Positions 16,137 to 24,975 of a stretch of 64,000 bases of DNA are shown in pieces. Within the stretch, counting starts at the first letter, position 1, and each line of letters starts with the position of its first letter. The translations under genes and the position numbers were made by a program. This DNA is from Streptomyces sp. DSM 110735 (GTDB taxonomy: Bacteria > Actinomycetota > Actinomycetes > Streptomycetales > Streptomycetaceae), in assembly GCF_016482685.1 (NCBI RefSeq), contig NZ_JACYHF010000008.1, positions 62,001 through 126,000 on the forward strand, read 5' to 3'. The notes under the pieces are model-generated. The model was not told where the DNA came from, made no database searches, and saw only the letters and a program-made list of their open reading frames with translations.

Positions 16137-17018
16137 TCAGGCCTGCTCGCCCTCGGCCACCTCGGCGGCGGCCTCCTCGACGGCCTCGGAGACCTTGGCG
16201 TCGGGGGCGGGGGTCTCGGCGGCGGCCTCGACGGCCTCGTCCTTCTTCTCGCCCTCGAGCAGGTCGCGCTCCCACTCGGCCAGCGGCTCGGCGGCAGCCT
16301 TCTCGCCCTTGTCACCGGTGGCGACACCGGAGCGGGAGATGAGGCCCTCGGCGACGGCGTCGGCGATCACACGGGTCAGCAGGGTGACGGAGCGGATGGC
16401 GTCGTCGTTGCCCGGGATCTTGTAGTCGACCTCGTCGGGGTCGCAGTTGGTGTCGAGGATGGCGACGACCGGGATGTTGAGCTTCCGGGCCTCGCCGACC
16501 GCGATGTGCTCCTTCTTGGTGTCCACGATCCAGACGGCGCTGGGCACCTTCTGCATCTCGCGGATACCACCGAGGGTCTTCTCGAGCTTGGCCTTCTCGC
16601 GGGAGAGGACCAGCAGCTCCTTCTTGGTCAGACCGGAGGCGGCGACGTCCTCGAAGTCGATCTGCTCAAGCTCCTTGAGGCGCTGCAGACGCTTGTAGAC
16701 GGTCGAGAAGTTGGTGAGCATGCCGCCCAGCCAGCGCTGGTTGACGTAGGGCATGCCGACGCGGGTGGCCTGCTCGGCGATGGCCTCCTGCGCCTGCTTC
16801 TTCGTGCCGACGAACATGACCGTGCCGCCGTGGGCGACGGTCTCCTTGACGAACTCGTAGGCGCGGTCGATGTACGACAGCGACTGGAGCAGGTCGATGA
16901 TGTAGATGCCGTTGCGCTCGGTGAAGATGAAGCGCTTCATCTTCGGGTTCCAGCGACGGGTCTGGTGACCGAAGTGGACGCCGCTCTCCAGCAGCTCCCG
17001 CATCGTGACGACGGCCAT
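16137..17018 (-). CDS. rpsB: 30S ribosomal protein S2
   Basis: 293 residues. Conserved S2 blocks include LLESGVHFGHQTRRWNP, FIFTERNGIYIIDL, YVNQRWLGGMLTNF and IPVVAILDTNCDP. A 55-residue acidic Ala/Glu-rich tail follows, typical of actinobacteria. Two ATGs lie close together; the inner one at 17018 sits 7 bases from AAGGAG, while the outer one at 17024 is only 1 base away, so the inner is chosen. Confidence 0.97.
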   Translation of the reverse strand: MAVVTMRELLESGVHFGHQTRRWNPKMKRFIFTERNGIYIIDLLQSLSYIDRAYEFVKETVAHGGTVMFVGTKKQAQEAIAEQATRVGMPYVNQRWLGGMLTNFSTVYKRLQRLKELEQIDFEDVAASGLTKKELLVLSREKAKLEKTLGGIREMQKVPSAVWIVDTKKEHIAVGEARKLNIPVVAILDTNCDPDEVDYKIPGNDDAIRSVTLLTRVIADAVAEGLISRSGVATGDKGEKAAAEPLAEWERDLLEGEKKDEAVEAAAETPAPDAKVSEAVEEAAAEVAEGEQA

Positions 17019-17288
17019 GGCCATCTCCTTGAGATTCTCGGTTGTGCCGCGTCCGCCGGACGGCGGTCGCGCCTGACGCCCGCGTGCGCCCAGCCGCGAA
17101 GGACCGAGGGGCGCTGATACGAGTCGGGTGACCGGCCTCGTACCGGGGCGTGCGAAGTCGACCCGGTGACCCGGATCGCCGTAAGAAGTGTACGGGACGG
17201 GCAGGGCACCGGGTGACGCCCCTGTCCACAACCGGACGGCCGTCCACAGTCCGCGCCGGGATCGGCCGGAAAGCGGCAGGGTTCTCCC

Positions 17289-17882
17289 ATGCGACGAGTA
17301 CTGCGTTACGTGACCTTGTGGGTGACTTTGACCCTGGGTACGGTCCTGGCCGCGCTCGCCCCGGCGGCCTGGGCGGACGTGCCGGAACCGGTTCCCCGGC
17401 CGCCGTCGGAGGAGGGTGCGCCGGTCCCGAAGGCCGCCCGCCTCTGGCCGGTCGGCACCCGTCCCGCCGTGCTGCGCGGCTGGGAACCGCCCGCCTCCGT
17501 CTACGGTCCGGGGCACCGGGGTGTCGACCTGGGCGCACCACCGGGCGCACCGGTGCGGGCGGTGGCGCCAGGGCGGGTGTCGTACGCGGGCCCGGTGGCG
17601 GGGAGGGGCGTCGTCGCGGTGGAACTGGCGGGCACGGACCTGCGGACGACGTACGAGCCGGTCACGCCCTCGGTGGAGAAGGGCGCGCGGGTGGAGGCGG
17701 GGGACGTGGTGGGCACGGTGGCGCAAACGGCGGGCCCGCACTGCGCACAGGCGTGCGTGCACTGGGGTCTGCTGCGCGGGAAGACGTACCTGAACCCGCT
17801 GGACCTGCTGCCGCCGTGGCTGCTGGAGCGGGGTCCGTCGAGACTGCTGCCGGTGCTGGGGGTGCCGGTGCCGCCCGGCTGA
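17289..17882 (+). CDS. Exported M23/LytM-fold protein (putative peptidoglycan hydrolase)
   Basis: 197 residues. A signal peptide with an AWA cleavage site ends near residue 30. The LytM core runs from about 60 to 180, with GPGHRGVDLGAPPG supplying the first zinc ligands (His and Asp of HxxxD). The closing HxH motif reads ACVHWGL, so its first His is Cys; another His lies 6 residues before the remaining one, in GPHCAQ. Many actinobacterial paralogues show this CxHWG form. It may be a zinc endopeptidase with altered ligation or a non-catalytic activator. It stands alone on the plus strand and converges with the TetR gene 6 bases away. Confidence 0.85.
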   Translation: MRRVLRYVTLWVTLTLGTVLAALAPAAWADVPEPVPRPPSEEGAPVPKAARLWPVGTRPAVLRGWEPPASVYGPGHRGVDLGAPPGAPVRAVAPGRVSYAGPVAGRGVVAVELAGTDLRTTYEPVTPSVEKGARVEAGDVVGTVAQTAGPHCAQACVHWGLLRGKTYLNPLDLLPPWLLERGPSRLLPVLGVPVPPG

Positions 17883-17888
17883 GCGACC

Positions 17889-18470
17889 TCAGCCCCGTAC
17901 GCCGCGCAGCGCCATCGTCACCGCGGCGTCCGTGATCGCCTCCGGCTCCTCCGCGGCGCCCAGTTCGATACGGCGCACGGCCGCGTCCACGACGCCCTGG
18001 AGCAGCATCGCGGCGAGGCGGGGCTGGGCGTGGCCCAGGTCCCCGAGCGCTTCGACGATCATCGCGACGAGCCCGCCGTGCGCGGCGCGGATCTTCTCCC
18101 GTGCCCCGGCGTCCAGTTCGCTCGCGGAGATCGCCACCACGGCTCTGTGCCGCCGGTCCCCGACCAGCGCGAGCTGGCTGCGGACATACGCCTCGACCTT
18201 GCCCTCGGCGGACGGCTCCCCGGCCATCGCCGCCTCGACCTCGGCGGCCCAGACGGGGAAGTCGACCTCGCACAGCTCCTCGACCACGGAGGCCCGTGAC
18301 CGGAAGTACTCGTACACCGACGAGCGCGCGAGTCCCGTGCGCTCGGCCAGGGCGGGGAAGGTCAGCGCCTCCGTGCCGCCCTCGGACAGCAGGGTCCGAG
18401 CCGCGTCCAGCAGGGCGGCTCGCTGCATCGACCGGTGCTCGGCCACGGAGGCCGCTCGAATCCTTGGCAC
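17889..18470 (-). CDS. TetR-family transcriptional regulator
   Basis: 193 residues. The N-terminal helix-turn-helix reads LTFPALAERTGLARSSVYEYF at about residues 41-61, followed by a helical ligand-binding domain. The start is GTG. It lies 40 bases beyond the whiG stop codon on the same strand and may be read through from whiG. Ligand and targets are unknown. Confidence 0.92.
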   Translation of the reverse strand: MPRIRAASVAEHRSMQRAALLDAARTLLSEGGTEALTFPALAERTGLARSSVYEYFRSRASVVEELCEVDFPVWAAEVEAAMAGEPSAEGKVEAYVRSQLALVGDRRHRAVVAISASELDAGAREKIRAAHGGLVAMIVEALGDLGHAQPRLAAMLLQGVVDAAVRRIELGAAEEPEAITDAAVTMALRGVRG

Positions 18471-18510
18471 CCCACCACTTTACGGACCCGCCGCCCCCAA
18501 GGGGAGATCG

Positions 18511-19353
18511 TCACCGTCCGAAGCTCGCGAGCTTGGCTCTGAGCTGGAGGACGGACTTGGTGTGGATCTGGCTGACGCGGCTCTCGGTGACGCCGAGGAC
18601 GTTGCCGATCTCGGCGAGGGTGAGCCCCTCGTAGTAGTACAGCGTGACCACGGTCTTCTCCCGGTCGGGCAACGTGTTGATCGCCCGCGCCAGGAACCGG
18701 CGCAGCTCGCGGTCCTCGGCCACCTCCACCGGGTTGTCGGCGGCGGTGTCCTCCAGGGTGTCCATGAGGCTGAGCCGGTCGCCGCCCTCGCCGCCGACGT
18801 GCAGCAGCTCCTCCAGGGCGACCACGTTGGCCAGGGAGAGCTGGCTGAAGACGGCGTGCAGCTCCTCGACCTCGACGCCCAGTTCGGCGGCGACCTCGCC
18901 CTCGCTCGGCGTGCGCCGCAGCCGTGCCTCCAGGGTGGCGTAGGCGCGTTCGACGTTGCGCGCCTTCTGCCGCACCGAGCGGGGGATCCAGTCGAGCGCC
19001 CGCAGTTCGTCGATCATCGCGCCCCGGATGCGGGTGATCGCGTAGGTCTCGAACTTGATCTCGCGGTCGATGTCGAACTTCTCGATCGCGTCGATGAGTC
19101 CGAACACCCCGGAGGAGACGAAGTCCGCCTGCTCGACGTTGGGCGGCAGACCGACGCTCACCCGGCCCGCCACGTACTTGACCAGCGGCGAGTAGTGCAG
19201 GATCAACTGCTCCCGCAGCCGGTCGTCCCCCGTCGCCTTGTACGACCGCCACAGCTCGTCGAGTGTCGAGGGAGCGGGCGGCCGCGCGCTGCCACCGTCG
19301 CGGGCGGCTGGGGGGATCGCCGCCCGGTCGGACCCGGAGGTGTGCTGGGGCAT
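18511..19353 (-). CDS. whiG: Sporulation sigma factor WhiG
   Basis: 280 residues of the FliA/WhiG sigma-28-type family. Region 2 is seen in HYSPLVKYVAGRVSVGLPP and FDIDREIKFETYAITRIRG, the latter binding the -10 element. Region 3 follows, and region 4 has TLAEIGNVLGVTESRVSQIH contacting the -35. Sequence is nearly that of the S. coelicolor protein, beginning MPQHTSGSDRAA. WhiG commits aerial hyphae to sporulation (whiH, whiI targets). The ATG at 19353 has an AGGCGA site. The 354 bases up to dprA carry no gene. Confidence 0.97.
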   Translation of the reverse strand: MPQHTSGSDRAAIPPAARDGGSARPPAPSTLDELWRSYKATGDDRLREQLILHYSPLVKYVAGRVSVGLPPNVEQADFVSSGVFGLIDAIEKFDIDREIKFETYAITRIRGAMIDELRALDWIPRSVRQKARNVERAYATLEARLRRTPSEGEVAAELGVEVEELHAVFSQLSLANVVALEELLHVGGEGGDRLSLMDTLEDTAADNPVEVAEDRELRRFLARAINTLPDREKTVVTLYYYEGLTLAEIGNVLGVTESRVSQIHTKSVLQLRAKLASFGR

Positions 19354-19707
19354 TCGTCGCCTAGTGCCGTTCTGCCGTGAAGTGCTGTGAAGTGCCGTGC
19401 GGTACGAAGGAGGTGCGGGGTGTGCGGGGACGGGTGGGGTGCGGGTCGTACGAGAGGGGTGGGGTGGGCCACCCGGGTGGGATGCCGGAGCGGTGCCGGG
19501 TCGCGCGATCCTCACCCGAGACCTCGTGAGCGTAGCGTGACTGAGCTGTCGCGGTGTGCGAACAGCGAGGCACCACCCGTGCGCGAACCCCCTCCGCCGA
19601 CCGCCTCCCCGCGCCCCGGGAGCGGGTCGCCGTGAGCCGTCCGGGGCGTCAACTCCGGGAAAACCCAAGGGTGTAGGGGCATTCCCCCGGACGGCCGAAC
19701 CCGCCGG

Positions 19708-20940
19708 TCAGCCCGGGGCGGGCCCGGCCCGGACCGCGATCACCGCCTGGCGTGTCAACTTCCAGCCGTCGTCGTGTCGTTCGACGTAGCCAAGCGCTCG
19801 AAGCTCGTACAGTCTCGCGACCGCCTCCTCCTGTGTGGTCCGCGCGCCGCGCGCGATCTCCCCGGCGCCCGCCGCGCGGTCGCCGGGCAGCGCGGCGAGC
19901 ACCTCGCGGGCGGCCGGCTCCAGCAGGTCGCGCGGGAGCACCGGGCCACGCCGGGGCGGGGCCAGCTCGCCGACGGCGCCGACGAGCTCGGTCACCTCGG
20001 CCGCGTCGGTGACCAGGAACGCCTCGCCGCGCAGCAGCTCGTGCACCCCGGCCGACAGCGCGCTCGTGACCGGACCGGGCACCCCCATCGTCGATCTGCC
20101 CAACCGCTGAGCGGCCCGAGCGGTGACCAGCGAACCGCTGCGGCACGCCGCCTCCACGACGACGGTTCCCCTGGTGAGCGCGGCGATCACGCGGTTGCGC
20201 ACGATGAACCGGCTCGGCGTCGGATGGTCGCCCGGCGGCAACTCCCCCACCAGCAGCCCCTGTTCCGCGATCCGGTCGAGCAGCGCGGTGTGGCCGCGCG
20301 GATAGGGCCGGTCCACTCCGCAGGCCAGGACGGCGACGGTGGCACCGTCGGCCGCGAGGGCGCCCCGGTGGGCGGCGCCGTCGATGCCGTAGGCGCCGCC
20401 GGAGACCACCACCCAGCCGCGCTCGGCGAGCCCGGCGGCGAGGGCGGCGGCCGCGTGGGCGCCGTACTCGGTGCAGGCACGCGCCCCCACGACCGCGACG
20501 GATCGCAGCGCCCACATCCTGAGCCCCGGGCGCCCGCGCACCCACAGCCCCACGGGCCGCGCGTCGCCGAGGTCGTCCAGTTGGGCGGGCCACTCGGTGT
20601 CGCCGGGACACACGAACCGCGCCCCTGCCTCCGCCGCGACGGCGAGGTCCCGCTCGGGCTCGATCCCCTCGACGCGTGCGAGCAGCCCCTGCCAGCGCTT
20701 CGGGCTGACCCCGGGCAGCGCTCTCCCGCCGCGCCGGAGCCGCCGGACCACCTCCGGCGCCCCGAACCGCCGCAGCCAGCGCCCGGCCGTCTCGTCACCG
20801 GGCTCGACGACCCGGGTGAGGAAGACCCGCGCGATGCGGTCGTCGTCGCCGCCGGTTGGCTCCCCGGAGGGGGCGCCCGGGAGACCGCCGTCGGGATCGC
20901 CCTCCGGTAGCTGCCAGAGCCCGTCCCCTCCCCCGCTCAC
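19708..20940 (-). CDS. dprA: DNA-processing protein DprA
   Basis: 410 residues. A helical N-terminal extension (SAM-like) precedes the Rossmann-like DprA fold, with SVAVVGARACTEYG, VVSGGAYGIDGAAHRGAL, the NRVIAALT loop and EAACRSGSLVTA. A C-terminal winged helix of about 65 residues (TTQEEAVARLYELRALGYVER) completes it. DprA loads RecA on incoming single strands in competent bacteria; its role in streptomycetes is not settled. The GTG start overlaps the comM stop (GTGA). Confidence 0.95.
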   Translation of the reverse strand: MSGGGDGLWQLPEGDPDGGLPGAPSGEPTGGDDDRIARVFLTRVVEPGDETAGRWLRRFGAPEVVRRLRRGGRALPGVSPKRWQGLLARVEGIEPERDLAVAAEAGARFVCPGDTEWPAQLDDLGDARPVGLWVRGRPGLRMWALRSVAVVGARACTEYGAHAAAALAAGLAERGWVVVSGGAYGIDGAAHRGALAADGATVAVLACGVDRPYPRGHTALLDRIAEQGLLVGELPPGDHPTPSRFIVRNRVIAALTRGTVVVEAACRSGSLVTARAAQRLGRSTMGVPGPVTSALSAGVHELLRGEAFLVTDAAEVTELVGAVGELAPPRRGPVLPRDLLEPAAREVLAALPGDRAAGAGEIARGARTTQEEAVARLYELRALGYVERHDDGWKLTRQAVIAVRAGPAPG

Positions 20941-22562
20941 GCCGACGCCCCGATCGCCATCGGCACGCCCCGGGGCACGCCCGTGCGCAGTTGGAGGGCC
21001 AGGCGGACGTCGTCCGCCGTGGGGCGGTCGTGACCGGCCAGGTCGGCGATGGTCCAGGCGACCCGGAGCACCCGGTCGATGCCGCGCGCGGTGAGGACGC
21101 CGCGCTCCAGACCGCGCTCGGCCTCGTCCATCGCGCCGGGCTCCGCGTGGAAGCGGGTGCGCAGCTCACGGCCGGGGACCTCGCTGTTGGTGCGCCAGGG
21201 ACTGCCCGCCAGCCGGGCCACCGCGCGCTCACGGGCCGCGCCCACCCGCTCGGCGACGCTCGCGGTGGACTCGCCCCGGGCGCCGGGACCGGTGAGCTGG
21301 GCCCGGGTGACCGGGTCGACCTCGACGCGCAGGTCCACGCGGTCCAGGAGCGGACCGGACAGCCGGGACTGGTAGCGCCGGATCGCGGACGGCGGGCAGT
21401 CGCACAGCGAGTCGCGCTGGGAGAAGCGTCCGCAGGGGCAGGGGTTGGCCGCGAGGACCATCAGGAACCGGGCCGGGAACCGCACCACCCCGGCACTGCG
21501 CGCGATCACCACGTGCCCGGACTCCAGGGGCTGCCGCAGGGCGTCCAGGGTCTGGCTGTGGAACTCGGGTGCCTCGTCCAGGAAGAGCACGCCCCGGTGG
21601 GCCAGGGACACCGCGCCGGGGCGGGCGACGCCGGGACCGCCGCCGACGAGGGACTGCATGGTCGCCGAGTGGTGCGGGGCGCAGTACGGCGCCACGTCGA
21701 CCAGCGGCTTGCCCGGGGGCAGCAGCCCGGCCACCGAGTGCACGGCGGTGACCTCCAGGGACTCCTCGCGGCTGAGCCGGGGCAGCACGGCGGGCAGCCG
21801 TTCGGCCAGCATGGTCTTGCCCGCGCCCGGCGGACCTTCGAGGAAGAGGTGGTGTCCTCCGGCGGCGGCCACCTCCAGGGCGGTACGGGCCGAGGTCTGG
21901 CCCACCACGTCGGCCAGGTCGTGCCCCTGGTCCTGCTGGGCGGCTCCGGCGCTGTGCATGGCGGCGGAGGCGCCCGTGCCGGGCATCCGCAGCCCGGCCA
22001 GGAGCGGGTCGGGGCGGCCCTCGGTGTCCGGTTCCTCGTCGGGCACGGGTTCGTCGGCGAGGACGGCGATCAGTTGCCGCAGGGTGCGCACCCCGAGGAC
22101 GGACACCCCGGGGACCAGCGCGGCCTCGGCGGCGGCGCACTCGGGCACCACCACCTGCTGGTATCCGGCGTCGGCGGCGGCCAGCACGGCGGGCAGGATG
22201 CCCCGCACCGGGCGGACCCGGCCGTCCAGACCCAGTTCGCCGATCATCACGACGTCCGCCAGGACCCGGGGATCGATCCGCTCGGCGGCGCCGAGGATCG
22301 CGCAGGCCACGGCCACGTCGAACCCGGAGCCGCCCTTGGGCACCGAGGCGGGGCTGAGTCCGACGGTGAGCTTCTTCTGGGGCCACTCGCCGCCGGAGTT
22401 CACCACCGCCGCGCGGACCCGGTCCCGGCTCTCCGTGAGGCTCTTGTCCGGCAGCCCGACCAGGGCGAAGGCGGCGACCCCGGGCTCCAGGTCGGCCTGG
22501 ACCTCCACGACGACGCCCTCGACACCGACCAGGGCCACCGAGCACGTACGCGCGAAACCCAT
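20937..22562 (-). CDS. comM: YifB/ComM-family Mg-chelatase-like AAA+ ATPase
   Basis: 541 residues. An N-terminal Lon-protease-like domain (about 1-170) with GLPDKSLTESRDRVRAA leads to the AAA+ ATPase core. Walker A is LEGPPGAGKTMLAERLP near 245, Walker B is RGVLFLDEAPEF, and NPCPCGRF is a Cys-rich loop. The C-terminal Mg-chelatase domain closes it. Family members such as ComM drive branch migration in recombination. Coupled to dprA by a 4-base overlap and preceded by yraN with 1 base between stop and start. Confidence 0.94.
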   Translation of the reverse strand: MGFARTCSVALVGVEGVVVEVQADLEPGVAAFALVGLPDKSLTESRDRVRAAVVNSGGEWPQKKLTVGLSPASVPKGGSGFDVAVACAILGAAERIDPRVLADVVMIGELGLDGRVRPVRGILPAVLAAADAGYQQVVVPECAAAEAALVPGVSVLGVRTLRQLIAVLADEPVPDEEPDTEGRPDPLLAGLRMPGTGASAAMHSAGAAQQDQGHDLADVVGQTSARTALEVAAAGGHHLFLEGPPGAGKTMLAERLPAVLPRLSREESLEVTAVHSVAGLLPPGKPLVDVAPYCAPHHSATMQSLVGGGPGVARPGAVSLAHRGVLFLDEAPEFHSQTLDALRQPLESGHVVIARSAGVVRFPARFLMVLAANPCPCGRFSQRDSLCDCPPSAIRRYQSRLSGPLLDRVDLRVEVDPVTRAQLTGPGARGESTASVAERVGAARERAVARLAGSPWRTNSEVPGRELRTRFHAEPGAMDEAERGLERGVLTARGIDRVLRVAWTIADLAGHDRPTADDVRLALQLRTGVPRGVPMAIGASA

Positions 22563-22563
22563 C

Positions 22564-22929
22564 TCAGGCCACCCCCCGCGCGTGCTCCACGGCGGCCGCG
22601 CCCCGGCGGGGCAGCAGGACGCCGACCAGATCGACGCGGACGCCGCCGGGCGGGGCGCCTCCGTGCGAATGGACCCAGCGTTCGGCGAGTCCGAGGAGCC
22701 GCCGTGCCTTGCGTGGGGTGACGGCGGCCATCGGATGCTCGAAGCCGCCGCCCCTGCGGGTCTTCACCTCGCAGACGACCAGCGTGTCCCCGTCGCGGGC
22801 CACGATGTCGATCTCACCGGAGCGTCCGCAGCGCCAGTTGCGCTCCAGGACGCTCATCCCGGCCTCGGTCAGCCGCCGCGCGGCCAGATCCTCGCCGTAC
22901 CTGCCCAGTCCACTGCGTGCCTTGCTCAT
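22564..22929 (-). CDS. YraN/UPF0102 family nuclease-like protein
   Basis: 121 residues of the restriction-endonuclease-like fold. It has the GRYGEDLAARRL opening, then GEIDIVARDGDTLVVCEVKTR, which contains the D-ExK type catalytic set. The ATG at 22929 follows GGAGGTGG. It heads the yraN-comM-dprA series, a gene order repeated in many bacteria. The biological substrate is not established. Confidence 0.93.
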   Translation of the reverse strand: MSKARSGLGRYGEDLAARRLTEAGMSVLERNWRCGRSGEIDIVARDGDTLVVCEVKTRRGGGFEHPMAAVTPRKARRLLGLAERWVHSHGGAPPGGVRVDLVGVLLPRRGAAAVEHARGVA

Positions 22930-23077
22930 GTCGGCACCACCTCCGGGACCCACGGTGACGCGGGTCCCGGAGTGGAGTGGATCTTGGTGGACTCTCCGGC
23001 GACTGTGGAAAACTCCGCCACCCCTGTGGGGGACATCGCCGGACCACAGCACCGCCCGGGGGACAAACGCCCACCCG

Positions 23078-23386
23078 TCAGCCGCTCGGCAGCTCCAGAT
23101 CGCTCTTGTTCAGCTCCTCGATGTTCACGTCCTTGAAGGTGAGGACGCGGACCTGCTTGACGAACCGGGCCGGGCGGTACATGTCCCAGACCCAGGCGTC
23201 CGCCATGGTCACCTCGAAGAACACCTCACCCTGGACCGAGTGCACCTGCATCTCGTAGTCGTTGGTGAGGTAGAAGCGCCGTTCCGTCTCGATCACGTAT
23301 TTGAACAGACCGACGACGTCTCGGTACTCCCGGTAGAGCTTCAGCTCCATCTCGGTCTCGTACTTCTCGAGGTCCTCGGCGCTCAT
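23078..23386 (-). CDS. DUF2469 family protein
   Basis: 102 residues, strongly acidic and highly conserved across actinobacteria: MSAEDLEKYETEMELKLYRE at the start, then YVIETERRFYLTNDYE and VWDMYRPARFVKQVRV. The function is unknown. The ATG has an AAGGGGATG site. It lies between the NUDIX gene and yraN, its usual place. Confidence 0.93.
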   Translation of the reverse strand: MSAEDLEKYETEMELKLYREYRDVVGLFKYVIETERRFYLTNDYEMQVHSVQGEVFFEVTMADAWVWDMYRPARFVKQVRVLTFKDVNIEELNKSDLELPSG

Positions 23387-23439
23387 GGCATCCCCTTCAG
23401 CCGTGCGATCCCCCCATTGTGCGCCAGTCCCGCGGACCC

Positions 23440-24042
23440 TCAGACGATTTCGGTGTCCAGGATCACGGGGCCGACCGGGGGACCTTCGTCGAGCAGCGTG
23501 CGCAGCAGCCCGGCGAGTCTGGTCGGATACACCGTCTCATGGGCCCGCGCCAGTTCCCCGCACGTCCACCAGCGTGCTCCGCTGACGCTGCGCCGCTCCA
23601 GCTCGGTCAGACCGCCCGGGACGCTCTCGGCCGCCGTGGCCGTACGGGCCAGGAAGTACCACTCGTCCTGGTCCCAGCGGCGCCCCGCGAACGGGAACGA
23701 GCAACGGCGCCGCCACAGCACCGGACCGAGTTGGACGTCGGTGATCCCGGTCTCCTCGGCCAGTTCCCGCAGCGCCGCCTGCTCACGCGTCTCGTCGCCC
23801 TCCAGACCGCCGCCCGGGGTGAACCACCAGTCGTCGGCCGGATCGTCCGGCTCGTGCCCGTGCAGCAGCAGGATGCGGTCCTCGGGGTCGAGGAGTACGA
23901 CCCGCGCCACCCGCCGCAGCCCGCCCGGGGAGCCGTCCCCGCGCCCGCCGTCGTCCAACGCGTCCAAGGCGTCCGCGCCGTCCGCGCCGTCCGCGCCGTT
24001 CACAGCCTTCTCCTCGCCCCGCCCGTCGCTCTCAGGCGGCAC
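23440..24042 (-). CDS. NUDIX hydrolase
   Basis: 200 residues. The Nudix box is complete in GGGLEGDETREQAALRELAE followed by ETGI. An N-terminal 35-residue stretch is made of Ala/Asp/Gly repeats encoded by a tandem 9-base repeat near 23970-24000 and is probably disordered. The GTG start overlaps the end of the signal peptidase gene by 11 bases; a second in-frame GTG 13 codons later would remove part of the repeat. Substrate unknown. Confidence 0.9.
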   Translation of the reverse strand: MPPESDGRGEEKAVNGADGADGADALDALDDGGRGDGSPGGLRRVARVVLLDPEDRILLLHGHEPDDPADDWWFTPGGGLEGDETREQAALRELAEETGITDVQLGPVLWRRRCSFPFAGRRWDQDEWYFLARTATAAESVPGGLTELERRSVSGARWWTCGELARAHETVYPTRLAGLLRTLLDEGPPVGPVILDTEIV

Positions 24043-24781
24043 CGACGGCCTCCGGCTCGGTCCGGGCGCGCGAGCGGCCCAGGCGCGCCGCGATCGGCCC
24101 GTACGCGCCGCCCGCCAGCACCAGTACCGCGCCCGCGACGATCAGCAGCTCGATGGAGCGCAGCGGACCCGGCTGCGAGAGCTTCCCCAGCGTCTCGAAG
24201 CCCGTCGGTCGCGCGATCATGCCCTTCATCGGCCAGATCACGGAGTCCACCCGCGCCGAGACGGCGGAGCGGGCCACCGTGCCACCGGCCGCGTCGGTCA
24301 GGTGGGCGGTGGAGTCCAGCGAGCCCTGCCGCTCGTCACCGAGGAGGAAGAGGCGCCCCTTGGGCACGGTGACGGTCGGGATGCCGCCGATCTCCGCCTG
24401 GGTGCCCTTGGGCAGATACGGTTCCTCGATCGGCTTGCCGTTGACCGTGAGCTTGCCGTCGGTGCAGCAGGCGACCTTGTCGCCGCCGACCGCGACCACG
24501 CGCTTGACCACGTCGGCGTTGGTGACCCAGCTCTTGTCGCGGAAGACGACCACGTCACCGCGCCGGACATCCGCGCCGTCGACTCTCTGCGCCAGCACCC
24601 GGTCGCCCGCGTCGATGGTCGGGGTCATCGAGCTGGTGGGCACGGTGTACGGCCGGTACACCAGCGCCGCCCAGCCGAACCCGGCCAGAAAGAGCACGAG
24701 TCCGAGGGCCACCGCGATGCCCGAGAGCACCCCGCCGACGCCGCCGCCCGAGCCTTCGCCGCCGCGTGCGGCACTTCCCAT
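24032..24781 (-). CDS. lepB: Type I signal peptidase (fourth of four in tandem)
   Basis: 249 residues. A membrane anchor lies at about 15-38, catalytic Ser in PTSSMTPTIDAGDRVL near 50 and catalytic Lys in DVVKRVVAVGGDKV near 90. The box GRLFLLGDERQGSLDS takes the place of the usual GDHR..S.DS. A second helix near 215-235 gives a C-terminal anchor, as in SipW-type streptomycete enzymes. It cleaves Sec and Tat signal peptides on the outer membrane face. The ATG at 24781 has GGGAGA upstream. Confidence 0.93.
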   Translation of the reverse strand: MGSAARGGEGSGGGVGGVLSGIAVALGLVLFLAGFGWAALVYRPYTVPTSSMTPTIDAGDRVLAQRVDGADVRRGDVVVFRDKSWVTNADVVKRVVAVGGDKVACCTDGKLTVNGKPIEEPYLPKGTQAEIGGIPTVTVPKGRLFLLGDERQGSLDSTAHLTDAAGGTVARSAVSARVDSVIWPMKGMIARPTGFETLGKLSQPGPLRSIELLIVAGAVLVLAGGAYGPIAARLGRSRARTEPEAVGAA

Positions 24782-24861
24782 GAGTCGTCTCCCGGTTCCG
24801 GCCCGCCGCCTGCCCGGCGAAGCACGATCCGGCCTGGATAGCACACCGGCCCCGGACACCG

Positions 24862-24919
24862 CGAGGGCGGTGCGCCCCGGAACCGGTGAAGATCCGGTGT
24901 CCGGGGCGCACCGCCCTCG
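24862..24919 (-). terminator. Strong terminator between the third and fourth signal peptidase genes
   Basis: A perfect 20-base inverted repeat (24862-24881 with 24900-24919) encloses an 18-base loop that itself can form ACCGG/CCGGT pairs. It starts 57 bases after the stop of the third signal peptidase gene, so the fourth is probably transcribed at least partly from its own promoter. Confidence 0.8.
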
Positions 24920-24975
24920 GCTGCCGGGACCCGCGGCCGGGGTCCCTGCCGTACTGCTCCCCGGCGCCGTCGCGA

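Noticed and set aside
23970..24000. Tandem 9-base repeat in the 5' part of the NUDIX gene as possible CRISPR or phase-variation tract
   Set aside because: It has a 9-base period and keeps the frame, coding an Ala/Asp/Gly stretch. Simple slippage in coding DNA explains it.
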